Assembly (NCBI GenBank): GCA_016235445.1 | Contig: JACRLB010000015.1 | Span: forward strand, 1-64,000 | DNA length: 64,000 bases | Origin: Chloroflexota bacterium | GTDB lineage: Bacteria; Chloroflexota; Anaerolineae; Anaerolineales; Villigracilaceae | Direction of reading: 5' to 3' | Shown: positions 26,655-36,100 of the stretch, piece after piece | Numbering within the stretch: position 1 is the first letter of the stretch | Layout of the letters: every line of letters begins with the position of its first letter | Notes under the pieces: generated by a model | Database searches by the model: none | What the model saw: the letters and a program-made list of their open reading frames with translations, nothing else | What the model was told of the DNA's origin: nothing | Position numbers and translations under genes: made by a program

Positions 26655-27644
26655 TTATAGACTGACTGTCATCAATTTGATATTTTCGATGGGGGTTTGG
26701 ATGACTACATCACAGCCCGGCCAGACTGCATCCACCCCCGCCTCTTTCGCGCCGACAACTGCCTCAACCACCTGAGCAGACTCTCCCCGAAACAGAGTCC
26801 GCACGGGGTCAATATTCCCAAAAAACAAAGTATCTTTCAACACCGCACGCGACCCCGCGAGATCATTCGTCTGGTCCACCGAGATCGCATCCGCCCCAGA
26901 CTGCGCCAGCAACTGCATGGACTTGTTCGTATTCCCGCACACCGACAACACACGCGGCGCTGGGATTTCTACATTTAACCTTTTCAACGTAGGCAAAACG
27001 AATTGCTCGAATTTCGCAGGCCCAATAAACCCCGGCGACCCGCCCATCTCGTGGACGGTGATAAAGTCTGCGCCTGCTTTTTTATAGGCAATACCAATTC
27101 GGGAGAGGAAAGAGGAAAGATGAAAGAGCGCGTCAATTACCATCTGCGGCTCTTTCTTCATTTCGATAAATAAATTCTTCGGGTTGCAAAGATACAAAAG
27201 CAAAGTGTACGGCCCCGGAATCATCCCCGAAATAACAACATCTTTGCCAATATCATCCTTCACCAGCCCAATTGCTTCACAGATAATCGGCAATCTCCCC
27301 CTCCCCCAATCTCTAATCTCCAATCTCCCAATCTCTTCAACACTCTCCACCAACGCCCCCCTCACCTGTGGAAATTGAAATTCCCCGCCCTCATAGAAAT
27401 TCAACTCCGCGCCCAACGCTTCAGCAGGCACGCACAAATCCAACGGCAGTGTCGCGGACGGCATCCCCGTCAACTTGAAGGTGCTCGCCGCCGCCTTCGC
27501 CATCTTTTCCGCATCCTTGTGAATTTCGCGAAATATCAATCCCTCACCCTCCAACCCCTCTGCGGTGACATGGATCAATCCGCTAAAAGCAGGCTGTGTG
27601 TGTATTTTTTTACCAGACAATAACTCTAAAATTTCTTCGCGCAT
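26655..27644 (-). CDS. MtaA/CmuA-type corrinoid methyltransferase (uroporphyrinogen decarboxylase fold)
   Basis: A 329-residue protein of the UroD-like methyltransferase group. Likely zinc ligands are visible as VHEMGG, SVCGN and WPGCDV, matching the His-X-Cys..Cys pattern of MtaA/MtbA methylcobamide:thiol methyltransferases; FGNIDPVRTLF is also typical. It should move a methyl group between a corrinoid protein and a thiol or other acceptor. It sits with a homocysteine-methyltransferase-like gene and a corrinoid-activation protein gene in the same orientation. The stretch near 27291-27350 is built from AATCTCC-type repeats and appears to add several residues (about EEIGRLEIRDWGRG) in frame. 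Confidence 0.78.
   Translation of the reverse strand: MREEILELLSGKKIHTQPAFSGLIHVTAEGLEGEGLIFREIHKDAEKMAKAAASTFKLTGMPSATLPLDLCVPAEALGAELNFYEGGEFQFPQVRGALVESVEEIGRLEIRDWGRGRLPIICEAIGLVKDDIGKDVVISGMIPGPYTLLLYLCNPKNLFIEMKKEPQMVIDALFHLSSFLSRIGIAYKKAGADFITVHEMGGSPGFIGPAKFEQFVLPTLKRLNVEIPAPRVLSVCGNTNKSMQLLAQSGADAISVDQTNDLAGSRAVLKDTLFFGNIDPVRTLFRGESAQVVEAVVGAKEAGVDAVWPGCDVVIQTPIENIKLMTVSL
27291..27350. repeat. AATCTCC-type repeat inside the MtaA-like gene
   Basis: A run of near-identical 7-9-base units (AATCTCC, AATCTCT, CCAATCTCCC) lies within the reading frame and keeps it open. The same units form the intergenic and in-gene repeats at 47474-47538 and 48660-48741. Confidence 0.6.
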
Positions 27645-27650
27645 GGTACA

Positions 27651-27731
27651 TCCTGTTACAAGTTACGGGTTACAAATTACTTGTCATGTAACTTGTAACC
27701 CGTAACAAATTTACCAATTACCAATTCCCAA
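27651..27731. repeat. Palindromic repeat between two methyltransferase genes
   Basis: GTTACGGGTTACAA (27662-27675) and TTGTAACCCGTAAC (27693-27706) are perfect 14-bp arms around a 17-base loop. TTACCAATTACCAATT units follow up to the stop of the next gene. It fills almost the whole intergenic gap. Confidence 0.7.
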
Positions 27732-28616
27732 TCACTCTTTCACAGCCTTCGCAATCGCCGCGATGTGCTCGGGCGTATTTCCACAACAGCCGCCCACGAC
27801 CTTTGCGCCCAGCTCCACATACTTCTTCGCATAATTTCCCATGTCTTCGGGACCCATGTCATAGACGCCCTGCTCGGTCTCGATGTCCATGTGCGGGACG
27901 CCGGCATTCGGCTTGACCCACAGCGGGAAGTTGGGCACAGTCGCCGCATATTCCTTAACCACGGATTCCATGTTGTCCAGCGTCGTTCCGCAGTTTGCGC
28001 CGACCATCACTGCGTCCATTTCGCTATATCGTTTGATGACATCCTTTGGCTTCACGCCCATCATGGTGCGTGTGCCGCGGTCATAGCTGAATGAGATCAC
28101 GATGGGCAGGTCTGTAACGGAACGAGCGCCTTCGAACGCGGCGGTTGCCTCTTCAAATGCGAACATGGTTTCGATCAACAAAAAGTCCACGCCGCCCTCG
28201 GCAAGGGCCTTGGCTTGTTCGGCGAAAGTTGCTTTAACTTCTTCCGCTTCCAATGGGCCGTAGGGTTTTATCAAAGCGCCGACGGGGCCCATAGAACCAG
28301 CGACCAGCCCTCCGTTACGTAATGAAGCGGCTTTGCGGGCGATCTCCGCGGCGCGCATGTTCACTTCAGGAGTCCGATCCTGATATTTTGAATCCTTCAT
28401 CCGCATACGTGTGCCGCCGAAAGTGCAGGTGAGAATAATATCCGAGCCTGCCTTGGCGAAGGAACTTGCCAAATTCAAAATGGTGTCGGGGTCGTCGATG
28501 ATGAGGTCTTCGGGCGGCTTGCCTGGCTTGAGCCCCATCTTCTGCAAATTCGAACCCGTTGCCCCATCCGCAACGAGAATTTCCCCGCCGTTCAAACGCT
28601 CCAAAAATTTGTTCAT
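27732..28616 (-). CDS. Homocysteine S-methyltransferase family protein
   Basis: A 294-residue TIM-barrel methyltransferase of the homocysteine-binding (MetH N-terminal/BHMT) family. The start LVADGATGSNLQKMG, the zinc-ligand motif VGANCGTT and the paired-Cys motif GGCCGNTPEHI are intact. It would use homocysteine or a related thiol as methyl acceptor, probably with a methyl-corrinoid donor. It is in line with the MtaA-like gene downstream and the corrinoid-activating protein upstream, so the three likely form a one-carbon transfer module. No corrinoid-binding protein itself is in this stretch. Confidence 0.85.
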   Translation of the reverse strand: MNKFLERLNGGEILVADGATGSNLQKMGLKPGKPPEDLIIDDPDTILNLASSFAKAGSDIILTCTFGGTRMRMKDSKYQDRTPEVNMRAAEIARKAASLRNGGLVAGSMGPVGALIKPYGPLEAEEVKATFAEQAKALAEGGVDFLLIETMFAFEEATAAFEGARSVTDLPIVISFSYDRGTRTMMGVKPKDVIKRYSEMDAVMVGANCGTTLDNMESVVKEYAATVPNFPLWVKPNAGVPHMDIETEQGVYDMGPEDMGNYAKKYVELGAKVVGGCCGNTPEHIAAIAKAVKE

Positions 28617-28635
28617 CCTGCTCTCCTATTTTTTT

Positions 28636-28688
28636 ACCACAAAGCACACTAAGGTTTTCCTTCGTGACACTTCGTGTCCTTCGTGGTT
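28636..28688. repeat. Short palindromic repeat (CTTCGTG family)
   Basis: ACCACAAAGCACACTAAGG and its imperfect complement ending CTTCGTGGT fold onto each other around TTTTCC. It occupies the gap between the homocysteine-methyltransferase-like and corrinoid-activation genes. Related units are at 24898-25001 and 45415-45520. Confidence 0.6.
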
Positions 28689-28695
28689 AATATTT

Positions 28696-30711
28696 TTATT
28701 TCATGAAATTCTTCGCCATCGGGTCCGCTTTGCGATTCGGAATCAAATGCGCGATGTGCGGAAACGGCTCGCTCATGTGCGGGAAGCTCGTTGCCAGCAT
28801 GAACTGATTTTGAAATTCAGGATCGGTGGGCAATTCAAAGCGTTCCACTTTGCGAGTCACGCCGTCGATCTCGTTGCGCTTTTCAACATTCAACAATGCA
28901 ATGCGCGCGCCGTCGCCCGCCGCATTCCCAACCGCGTAGACTTTATCCAATTCACAATCAGGAATCAAGCCGATCAGCATCGCTTTTTCCTTGTCGATGT
29001 AACTTCCAAAACCGCCAGCCAAAATAATTTTATCAGGAGATTCCAAACCACTGCGTTTCAACAAAGTCCGCGCCGCAGTGAATAGAGCCGCTTTCGCCAA
29101 TTGGATTTGACGTACATCCTGCTGGGTCATGGGGATGTCCCGCCCGATGGAGGTTTCCTCGGCCCAGGCAATGACATACTCCCAGCCACTTTCTCCCTTT
29201 CGAATACGCCTCGACTCCAGCCCTTGCTTGAACTTTCCCCGAGAATCAACGATCCCCGCCCGGAATAATTCTGCCACTGCGTCTATGATGGCGGAGCCGC
29301 AAATCCCTTTTGCCTTGCCCGTGTTCCATTCATCTTCCCCGACAATTTTGTATCTCGGTTCGAGAGTCTTTTCATCTATGTGGACTCGTTCGATGGCTCC
29401 AGGCGCGGCGCGCATTCCATATTCCACATGAGCGCCTTCGAGCGCAGGCCCCGTGGGTGTGGATGTGCAGACCAAACGTTTGCGGTTTCCGAGGATCAAT
29501 TCTGCGTTCGTGCCCACATCGATCAACAGCCAGTTCTCATCCTGCTTGTGCGGCTCTTCGGCGACGATCATCGCGCTGGTGTCCGCGCCCACGAAGGATG
29601 CAATGGTGGGGAGTACGTGGATATTTCCCGATGGGTTGATGTGGATTCCAAGCTCACGCGCCTTCACATCCATAGATTTGTGGATGGCAGGCACGAACGG
29701 CGCAAGCCCCAGGTCTTTCGGGTGAAGATTCAACAAGACATGGTGCATGGTGGAATTTCCGACCAACACCATTTCCAGAATTTCACTCATTTTGATCTTT
29801 GCTTCGTGCGCGGCTTGCTTGAGCAATTTATTCAGCGTGGAAATAATCGCCTTGTGCAATTTCTCCAAACCGTCTGGGTTTTCAATTGCATATTGAATAC
29901 GGGACATGACATCTTCACCGTACACAATTTGCGGATTCATTTCAGATTCAGCCGCCAGCAATTCCCCAGTTCTCAAATTACAGAGATAAAGCGCGACCGT
30001 CGTCGAGCCAATATCCACTGCCGCGCCGTAGCTGTCTTCCACGTAGCCAGCCTGCACTTCGATGACTTCCTTGTCCTGCCAGACGGAAACGGTCACATTC
30101 CATTTTGCCGCTCGCAAGGTGGCAGAGAGAGTTCGCAGACATTGATAATCAATTCCAAGTTCATACCAGCGTGGGAGTTTTTCATCTGCGCCGCGCACCA
30201 ACGCCATCGAGGTTTCGAGTCCCTTGGCGAGACGTTCCCAATCTGCAATGGGACGTTCCAGATTGGGCGGGGTCATCGTCACCAGATATTTGCGTACCGA
30301 AGGCTTGACTTCGATCTCGCGCTCCGTCGCGCTCTTGCGGATGATCTGCTTGTTGCCACGGCTTTCCTCTGGGACATTGACCAGCACATCGCCGTGAATT
30401 TTGCACTGACATGAAAGACGCACCTGTCCCACTTCCCAGCCTTTGTCTTTCAGCAACTTGGGTCTGCGCGCAAAGTAGGCGGCTTCTTCCGTGGAAACGG
30501 GGGAGACGTTCTCTCGTCTTGAGTCAATGTTGTACTTCTCGAAGCGGCCTTCTTCAATTAAGACCATGCACTTGCCGCAGGTGGCATTCTCGGCACAAAT
30601 CGATTCGATCTCCACGCCAAGCTCGCGCGCGGCAGAACGGACGGACATGCCTTCTTCTATTTGTCCACGGCTACCCGAGGGTTGCAAGATGATGGTGTGT
30701 TTTTTTGTCAT
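28696..30711 (-). CDS. Corrinoid activation protein (RamA/RACE type: 2Fe-2S ferredoxin plus ASKHA domain)
   Basis: A 671-residue protein. Residues 5-115 form a plant-type 2Fe-2S ferredoxin domain: Cys39, Cys45 and Cys48 in ICAENATCGKCMV and a fourth Cys near 101 (LSCQC). After a linker the C-terminal 430 residues are a DUF4445/ASKHA ATPase: GAAVDIGSTTVALYL for phosphate binding, LLIDVGTNAELIL, and ILAGGFGSYID. Such proteins use ATP to drive reduction of inactive Co(II) corrinoid to Co(I) in corrinoid-dependent methyltransferase systems. Its neighbours are two methyltransferase genes and a small conserved gene, all on the same strand. Confidence 0.9.
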   Translation of the reverse strand: MTKKHTIILQPSGSRGQIEEGMSVRSAARELGVEIESICAENATCGKCMVLIEEGRFEKYNIDSRRENVSPVSTEEAAYFARRPKLLKDKGWEVGQVRLSCQCKIHGDVLVNVPEESRGNKQIIRKSATEREIEVKPSVRKYLVTMTPPNLERPIADWERLAKGLETSMALVRGADEKLPRWYELGIDYQCLRTLSATLRAAKWNVTVSVWQDKEVIEVQAGYVEDSYGAAVDIGSTTVALYLCNLRTGELLAAESEMNPQIVYGEDVMSRIQYAIENPDGLEKLHKAIISTLNKLLKQAAHEAKIKMSEILEMVLVGNSTMHHVLLNLHPKDLGLAPFVPAIHKSMDVKARELGIHINPSGNIHVLPTIASFVGADTSAMIVAEEPHKQDENWLLIDVGTNAELILGNRKRLVCTSTPTGPALEGAHVEYGMRAAPGAIERVHIDEKTLEPRYKIVGEDEWNTGKAKGICGSAIIDAVAELFRAGIVDSRGKFKQGLESRRIRKGESGWEYVIAWAEETSIGRDIPMTQQDVRQIQLAKAALFTAARTLLKRSGLESPDKIILAGGFGSYIDKEKAMLIGLIPDCELDKVYAVGNAAGDGARIALLNVEKRNEIDGVTRKVERFELPTDPEFQNQFMLATSFPHMSEPFPHIAHLIPNRKADPMAKNFMK

Positions 30712-30763
30712 AGGGTTGACGATTGACGATTGACGGCGGTCTGCGGTCTATCGTCCATGGTCT

Positions 30764-31054
30764 TTATTCGGGGACGCTTTCCCGACGGGGAATTTCAATT
30801 TTGGCAAACTCAGTTTCCAGTTCAGAAAGAAGCGCCTCGGCAATTTCTTCGGGAGCGCCTTCGCGTTCGATCCATTGGCCGCGTTTGTATTCCCTGGCAT
30901 AGTCCGTTGTGGAAGTTGCGCCGACTGCCATCGCGTATGAGTCAATTTTGTCTTGAATTTTTTGGGAGAGTTGTTTTTTTACTGTGCGGCCATCGCCCTC
31001 GACGGTAAAAGATTGGGGAATGTGCTTCCAGTAGATGATGCGGTATTTTGCCAT
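30764..31054 (-). CDS. Small conserved protein of the 'virulence factor' family (PF13769-like)
   Basis: A 96-residue protein from ATG 31054, which has AAAGG just upstream; an in-frame GTG at 31060 overlaps that site. The sequence MAKYRIIYWKHIPQSF, followed by DYAREYKRGQWIEREG and a C-terminal helix, matches my memory of the small family labelled virulence factor. The label is historical and says nothing about virulence here. It precedes the corrinoid-activation gene with a 52-base gap, suggesting a function in the same methyl-transfer module. The function is unknown. Confidence 0.6.
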   Translation of the reverse strand: MAKYRIIYWKHIPQSFTVEGDGRTVKKQLSQKIQDKIDSYAMAVGATSTTDYAREYKRGQWIEREGAPEEIAEALLSELETEFAKIEIPRRESVPE

Positions 31055-31060
31055 ATTCAC

Positions 31061-31387
31061 CTTTTGTATGTCCTTCGACTACGCCGCCGACAAGCGCGGC
31101 GGCTTCGCTCACATCATCCTGATGTATTTTCAGGAGGACGAGATTGTAAATTATATATAATTTTCAAGAGGGGATTTTACGGGATGATGGGCAGATGGTC
31201 AATGGAATAATTATTTCTCGCTCCCGAAAAAGCGTCGGGACAATGTGAGCGGAGTGAGGACATGCATTTGTCCGAACGAAGTCGAAGCGCAGTATTTTAT
31301 GAAATAAAAATCATATAAGTCTTGTCCTGTGACTACACTCTTCGAAGCCAGTCCTTCGACTTCGCCGCAAAAACCATGCGGCTCCGC
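31061..31387. repeat. Intergenic cluster of REP-like palindromes, no gene
   Basis: Three units of one family are seen. At 31075-31125 GCCGCC pairs with GGCGGC. At 31219-31285 CCCGAAAAAGCGTCGGG forms a hairpin followed by GAAGTCGAAGCG. At 31348-31395 GTCCTTCGACTTCGCCGC faces GCGGCTCCGCTCAGGAC. The second unit has a close relative inside trpA (50457-50487). The third supplies the last codons of the flavoprotein gene. Confidence 0.7.
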
Positions 31388-32629
31388 TCAGGACGAAGAC
31401 ATAGCATTTCCCGCCAGCCAGCCCGTCGTCCATGACGATTGAAAATTGAAGCCGCCCGTGATGCCGTCGATATCCAACACTTCGCCCGCAAAAAATAAAT
31501 CTTCCACGATGCGGCTTTGCATGGTTTTGAAATCCACTTCATCCAAATTCACGCCGCCGCAGGTGACGAACTCTTCTTTGAATTGTCCCTTGCCTAAAAT
31601 TTCAAATTGCCCTGCGGTTAATTCCTCGGCAAGTTTTCGCATTTCTGTTTTTGAAATATCGCCCCAGTTTTTATCGCCGATGAATTGAGTCAACTGTTTC
31701 CACAAGCGAATTGGAATCTGCGAGAACGCGGGTTGCGCTGAAATTTTCTTGCGCGCGTTTTCGTGCCAGTCTTTGTTGCGCTGTAAAATTTCCAGCGTGG
31801 CATCCAGCTTATAGTCACCGAGCCAGTTGACAGTTAAGGACGAGCGATATTTTTTGTCGAACAAAATGCGCGCGCCCCAGGCCGAAAGTCTCAGCGCTAC
31901 GGGGCCGCTCAATCCCCAGTGGGTGATGAGCATCGCGCCGCTTTGTGTAATCGAATCCATTTTGAGGGTTACGTTTTCAACCGCCACGCCCGCCAGCCCG
32001 TCGATGCGTTTGTCTTTCACGTTGAAGGTAAATAAGGAAGGCACGGGTTCTTCGATGGAATGCCCAAGCGATTTGACGATCTCGCGCGTTTTGGAATCAC
32101 TGCCTGTGGCGATTAATAATTTTTTTGTTTGGAGAGGAAGAACGTTCGCTTCATTCCTAACCTCCAGCTTGAACCCACCCCTTGGACTTTTTTCCACCTT
32201 TTGCAGGGTTGCGCCAACATGCACCTTCACCCCGGCATTCTTCGCCTCGAACAGCAGAATGTCTGCGATGGTCTTCGCCGAGTCGGTGACGGGAAACATG
32301 CGGTTATCGGCTTCGGCTTTTAGTTTTACGCCATGCGTTTCAAACCATTTGACCGTGTCCAACGGTTGAAAGCGGGTGAACGCGCCGCGCAAAGCCATGC
32401 CGCCGCGTGGATAGTAGCTGATGAGTTGCGCAGGGTCGAAGCAGGCGTGGGTTACGTTGCAGCGCCCGCCGCCAGAGATGAGCACCTTGCCCAGCGTCTG
32501 GCTGGATTTTTCGATAATTAAAATGCGCAGGTTTGGGTTCAACTCTGCACAGCGGATGGCGGCGAAGAAGCCCGCAGGCCCGCCGCCCGCCACGATAACG
32601 TCCCATTTGGTGGTGATGTAGTTTGCCAT
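31388..32629 (-). CDS. HI0933/YhiN-family FAD-dependent oxidoreductase
   Basis: A 413-residue flavoprotein from ATG 32629 (MANYITTKWDVIVAGGG). The FAD-binding VIVAGGGPAGFFAAI is N-terminal, followed by the family-defining GKVLISGGGRCNVTH, an ATGSDSKT mid-motif and the C-terminal FFAGEVLDIDGITGGFNFQ. The family is widespread but its substrate is unsettled. An upstream in-frame ATG would add 40 residues without family similarity, so I prefer the later start. The last residues (AMSSS) lie in a REP-like palindrome. The gene is alone, between repeat-filled gaps. Confidence 0.88.
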   Translation of the reverse strand: MANYITTKWDVIVAGGGPAGFFAAIRCAELNPNLRILIIEKSSQTLGKVLISGGGRCNVTHACFDPAQLISYYPRGGMALRGAFTRFQPLDTVKWFETHGVKLKAEADNRMFPVTDSAKTIADILLFEAKNAGVKVHVGATLQKVEKSPRGGFKLEVRNEANVLPLQTKKLLIATGSDSKTREIVKSLGHSIEEPVPSLFTFNVKDKRIDGLAGVAVENVTLKMDSITQSGAMLITHWGLSGPVALRLSAWGARILFDKKYRSSLTVNWLGDYKLDATLEILQRNKDWHENARKKISAQPAFSQIPIRLWKQLTQFIGDKNWGDISKTEMRKLAEELTAGQFEILGKGQFKEEFVTCGGVNLDEVDFKTMQSRIVEDLFFAGEVLDIDGITGGFNFQSSWTTGWLAGNAMSSS

Positions 32630-32902
32630 AAGTTGCCTGAGTATACCTGCTAACCTGTAATAAAAATTACGCGTTGCAATTGTACTGATGTGATTTATTG
32701 TCCAAATAAACTTATAATTGGAGAAACCAGCATTATTCCCTGTCATCATGAATCATTACATGCAAAGGGAGGGTTGCCCCTATGGTATGCGCACGAAAAT
32801 TCGCGTTCGAGACTGTTTCTTAACTCTTTTTTAGACACAGACAGCACGGAGTAGGTTGAAATTCACGGAAGAAATTATAAAAAAAAGCCGTTCTTTTCCT
32901 AG

Positions 32903-33025
32903 CCACCTGACACTTTGTTTTTTTGGACGCAGATGAACGCTGAAAACGCTGATTCAAACCGTTTTGCTCTTGTTTTCCAAAAAATCTGCGTTTATCTGCG
33001 TCCCATTTTTAAAACCGTCAGGTGG
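32903..33025. repeat. 123-bp MITE-like palindrome, copy 2
   Basis: The same length and arms as 25107-25229, with about four substitutions by direct comparison. The similarity continues a few bases beyond both terminal arms (CTAG before, GTAG after). Confidence 0.8.
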
Positions 33026-33040
33026 GTAGTTCTTTTCCGT

Positions 33041-33095
33041 CTTTTCCGTAACATCCGTGTACCAAAAGAAGAGCGATACGAACTTAAGAAACACT
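33041..33095. repeat. Direct repeat left of the PAS kinase gene
   Basis: CTTTTCCGT followed by a GTGTAC-AAAAGA-GCGATA-ACTTAAGAAAC block. A related block is at 36790-36850, right after the kinase gene. Confidence 0.5.
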
Positions 33096-33141
33096 GTCTT
33101 AAGAACTAAGATAAGTTACTCAGTTGAATAGGAATGAGAGT

Positions 33142-36100
33142 ATGACAAAATTTGACTCCCCAGGCTTAATGGATGAAGAATTCTACGAAATGTGCTCCAC
33201 CCTGTTCAAAGTATCTGTCGACGCTCTGATCGTCATAGATGAAGACCAGTTCATCACCCGCCTCAACCAGGGCACGGAACAAATATTCGGTTACAAAGCT
33301 TCGGAGTTGATTGGAAAACCCCTGGACCTGCTTTTACCGAAGGATAGCATTGCCGCACACCGTTCCCACATCCGGGAGTTTAGCAAAACGCCCGAAACTG
33401 CAAGATACATGGGGCATCGGCAGGAGATATCTGGAATAAGAAAAAACGGGGAGGTCTTTCCCGCCGATGCCACCATCGCAAAAATTAAGGTGGGACAAAA
33501 ACACTTCTTCTTTGCCAGCCTGCGCGATATCACTGAGCGTAAAAAAATCGAAGAACGACTCAAAGCCAGCGAAGCCTTCTCTCGGAGCATTCTCGATTCT
33601 CTGTATTCCCAGGTGGTTGTGCTGGATGCGCAGGGAGTCATCATTGCCGTGAATCGCGCCTGGGAGGAATTCGCGCTGGGCAACCGCGCCAATCAGGAAA
33701 CCACTCTCGGCGTTGGTTTGAATTACATCGAAGCCTGCGAAAATGCCATCAGCGGGAATGACGAATATGCCCGCGCGGCAATGGATGGGATCCAAAAAGT
33801 GCGCGATGGACTCGAAACCCTGTTTACCCTGGAATATCCATGCCACTCGCCCGACGAACAACGCTGGTTTTTTATGCGCGTCGTCCCGTTGACCGATGGA
33901 AGCGGGGGCGTTGTCGTCTCTCACCAGGATATCACCGCCCGAAAGCTGGCAGAGAATGCCCGCGAGGCAAACGACAAAAAATTCCGCGCCCTCCTCGAAA
34001 ACAGCATGGATGGTGTCCTGACACTCGACCAGAATGGAATAATAGAATATTGCAGTCCCGCAATCACCCGCCTGCTTGGGTATCCCATGGAAGAGCTTTC
34101 AGGAAGGAATGTGTTCGCCCTCATCCATCCCGATGACCTGAACGTCAATATGGCAGTGTTTGCAGAAATAATAAAGAACCCTGCCGAATTTCGTAAAAGC
34201 CAATTGCGTGTGCGGCATAAAAATGGAACCTGGCGGTGGCTTGAAGCGGTGGGCGCAAGTATGCTTCACGAACCCGCAGTGGGCAGAATCATCGCTAATT
34301 TTCAAGACATCACCGACCGCGTGGAAATATACACCGCGCTTCAAAAAAGCGAAGAACTCTACCGCCTGACGGTGGAAAATGCAACCGAAGTTTTTTACAA
34401 GGTACTCCTCAAAGACAATTCGCTTGAAGGACAGGTTGTTTTTGTCAGTCCGCAGGCTGAGATGTTAACAGGCCGCAAGGCGGATGAGTTCACACACAAC
34501 CCGGCCTTGTGGGCAAGTTTGGTTCACGCAGACGATCTTCAAAAATTATTCCAGTCCACGCAAGAAGCCTTAACCAGCCGCCAGGCGGATACACGGGTGT
34601 ACCGAATAAAAAATTCCACCACAAATGAATACCTCTGGATCGAAGACCACATCACCCCCCTGCTGGATGCAAACGACAGCCTGTTCGCTTATCAGGGTGT
34701 AGCCCGCGATATTACCAAGCGCAAGCAGGCTGAGGAGCAGTTTCAATTGGCGGAAACCAAATATCGTTCGCTGGTTGAATGGATACCCGCCATTATCTAC
34801 ACCACCAATTTGGAACGATTTTCAGCCACCACATATATCAGCCCGCAGGTTCAGGAAATTTTTGGTTATAGCGTTGAAGAATGGCAGGCCGACCCCGATA
34901 TGTGGAACAAACTCCTTCACCCTGATGACCGTGAGCGCATGACCGAAAAAGTGTATCAGACCCAGGCTTTCGGAGAATCATACGCGGAAGAATACCGCAT
35001 CATACACAAATCAGGAAAGATAGTATGGATTCGCGATGAGGCCACGCGAGCGCTGGACCAAAATGGAAACCCGCTGTATCTGCTTGGCATTGTGCTCGAT
35101 ATTACCAAGCGCAAACGCGCGGAAGAGCTGGTGCGCGAAAGCGAAGAACGCTACCGCGCCCTTGTGGACCAAGCCTCGGATGGCATATTTATTTCCGACC
35201 CACAGGGACATTATACAGACGTGAACGCCAGCGGCTGTACCATGCTGGGGTACACACTCGAAGAAATGCTCCGCTTAAGCATCGTAGACCTGATTTCTGC
35301 CGAGGAAATCGCCAATACACCCCTCAGGCTCAATGAACTGCGCGCCGGCAAAACCGTCATAAGCCAGCGTATGCTCAAACGCAAAGATGGCGCGCTTCTG
35401 CCGGTGGAAATCAGCTCAAAAGCCCTCGCCGATGGGCGCCTGCTTGGAATCGTGCGCGACATCACCGAACGCAAACAGGCAGAGATTGCCCTCCAGGAAG
35501 CCTACGAACACCTCGAACGGCGCGTCAAGGAACGCACCGCCCAATTACACGCCGCCAACACCGCCCTCGAGAAAGCCTCCAAACTAAAGGATGAATTCCT
35601 CGCCAGCATGAGCCATGAACTCCGCACCCCGCTCAACGGAGTCATCAGCTTGAGCGAATCCCTGCGCGAAGGCACCTATGGCGAAATATCCCCGCGCCAG
35701 AACAAGGTTCTCGATGTGATCGGCGAAAGCGGCCACCACCTGCTCGAGTTGATCAACGACATCCTCGACCTCTCCAAAATCGAAGCGGATAAATTAACCC
35801 TGCAATACGAAACCCTCAACCTCAAAGCCATCTGCGAAGCATCCCTGAGCATGGTCAGCGAGACCGCCCGCAAAAAGAAATTGAAGATATCCACTTCCAT
35901 CACAAGCGAGCCACAAACCATCCACGCCGACGGCCGCCGCTTGAAACAAATGCTGGTCAACCTGCTGGGCAATGCCGTCAAATTCACACCGCCCGGCGGC
36001 AGTATTGGACTGGAAGTTTTGCAGGAACATGAACACGCCCTGCGCTTCACCGTTTGGGATACAGGCATAGGCATCCCCGCCGCACAAGTTGAAAAACTAT

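Larger units (their letters stand above)
32630..33141. other. Intergenic region with repeats, no gene
   Basis: A 500-base gap between divergent genes. It contains copy 2 of the MITE-like palindrome (32903-33025) and one arm of a direct repeat (33041-33095) that recurs on the other side of the PAS kinase. No supported reading frame. Confidence 0.65.
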
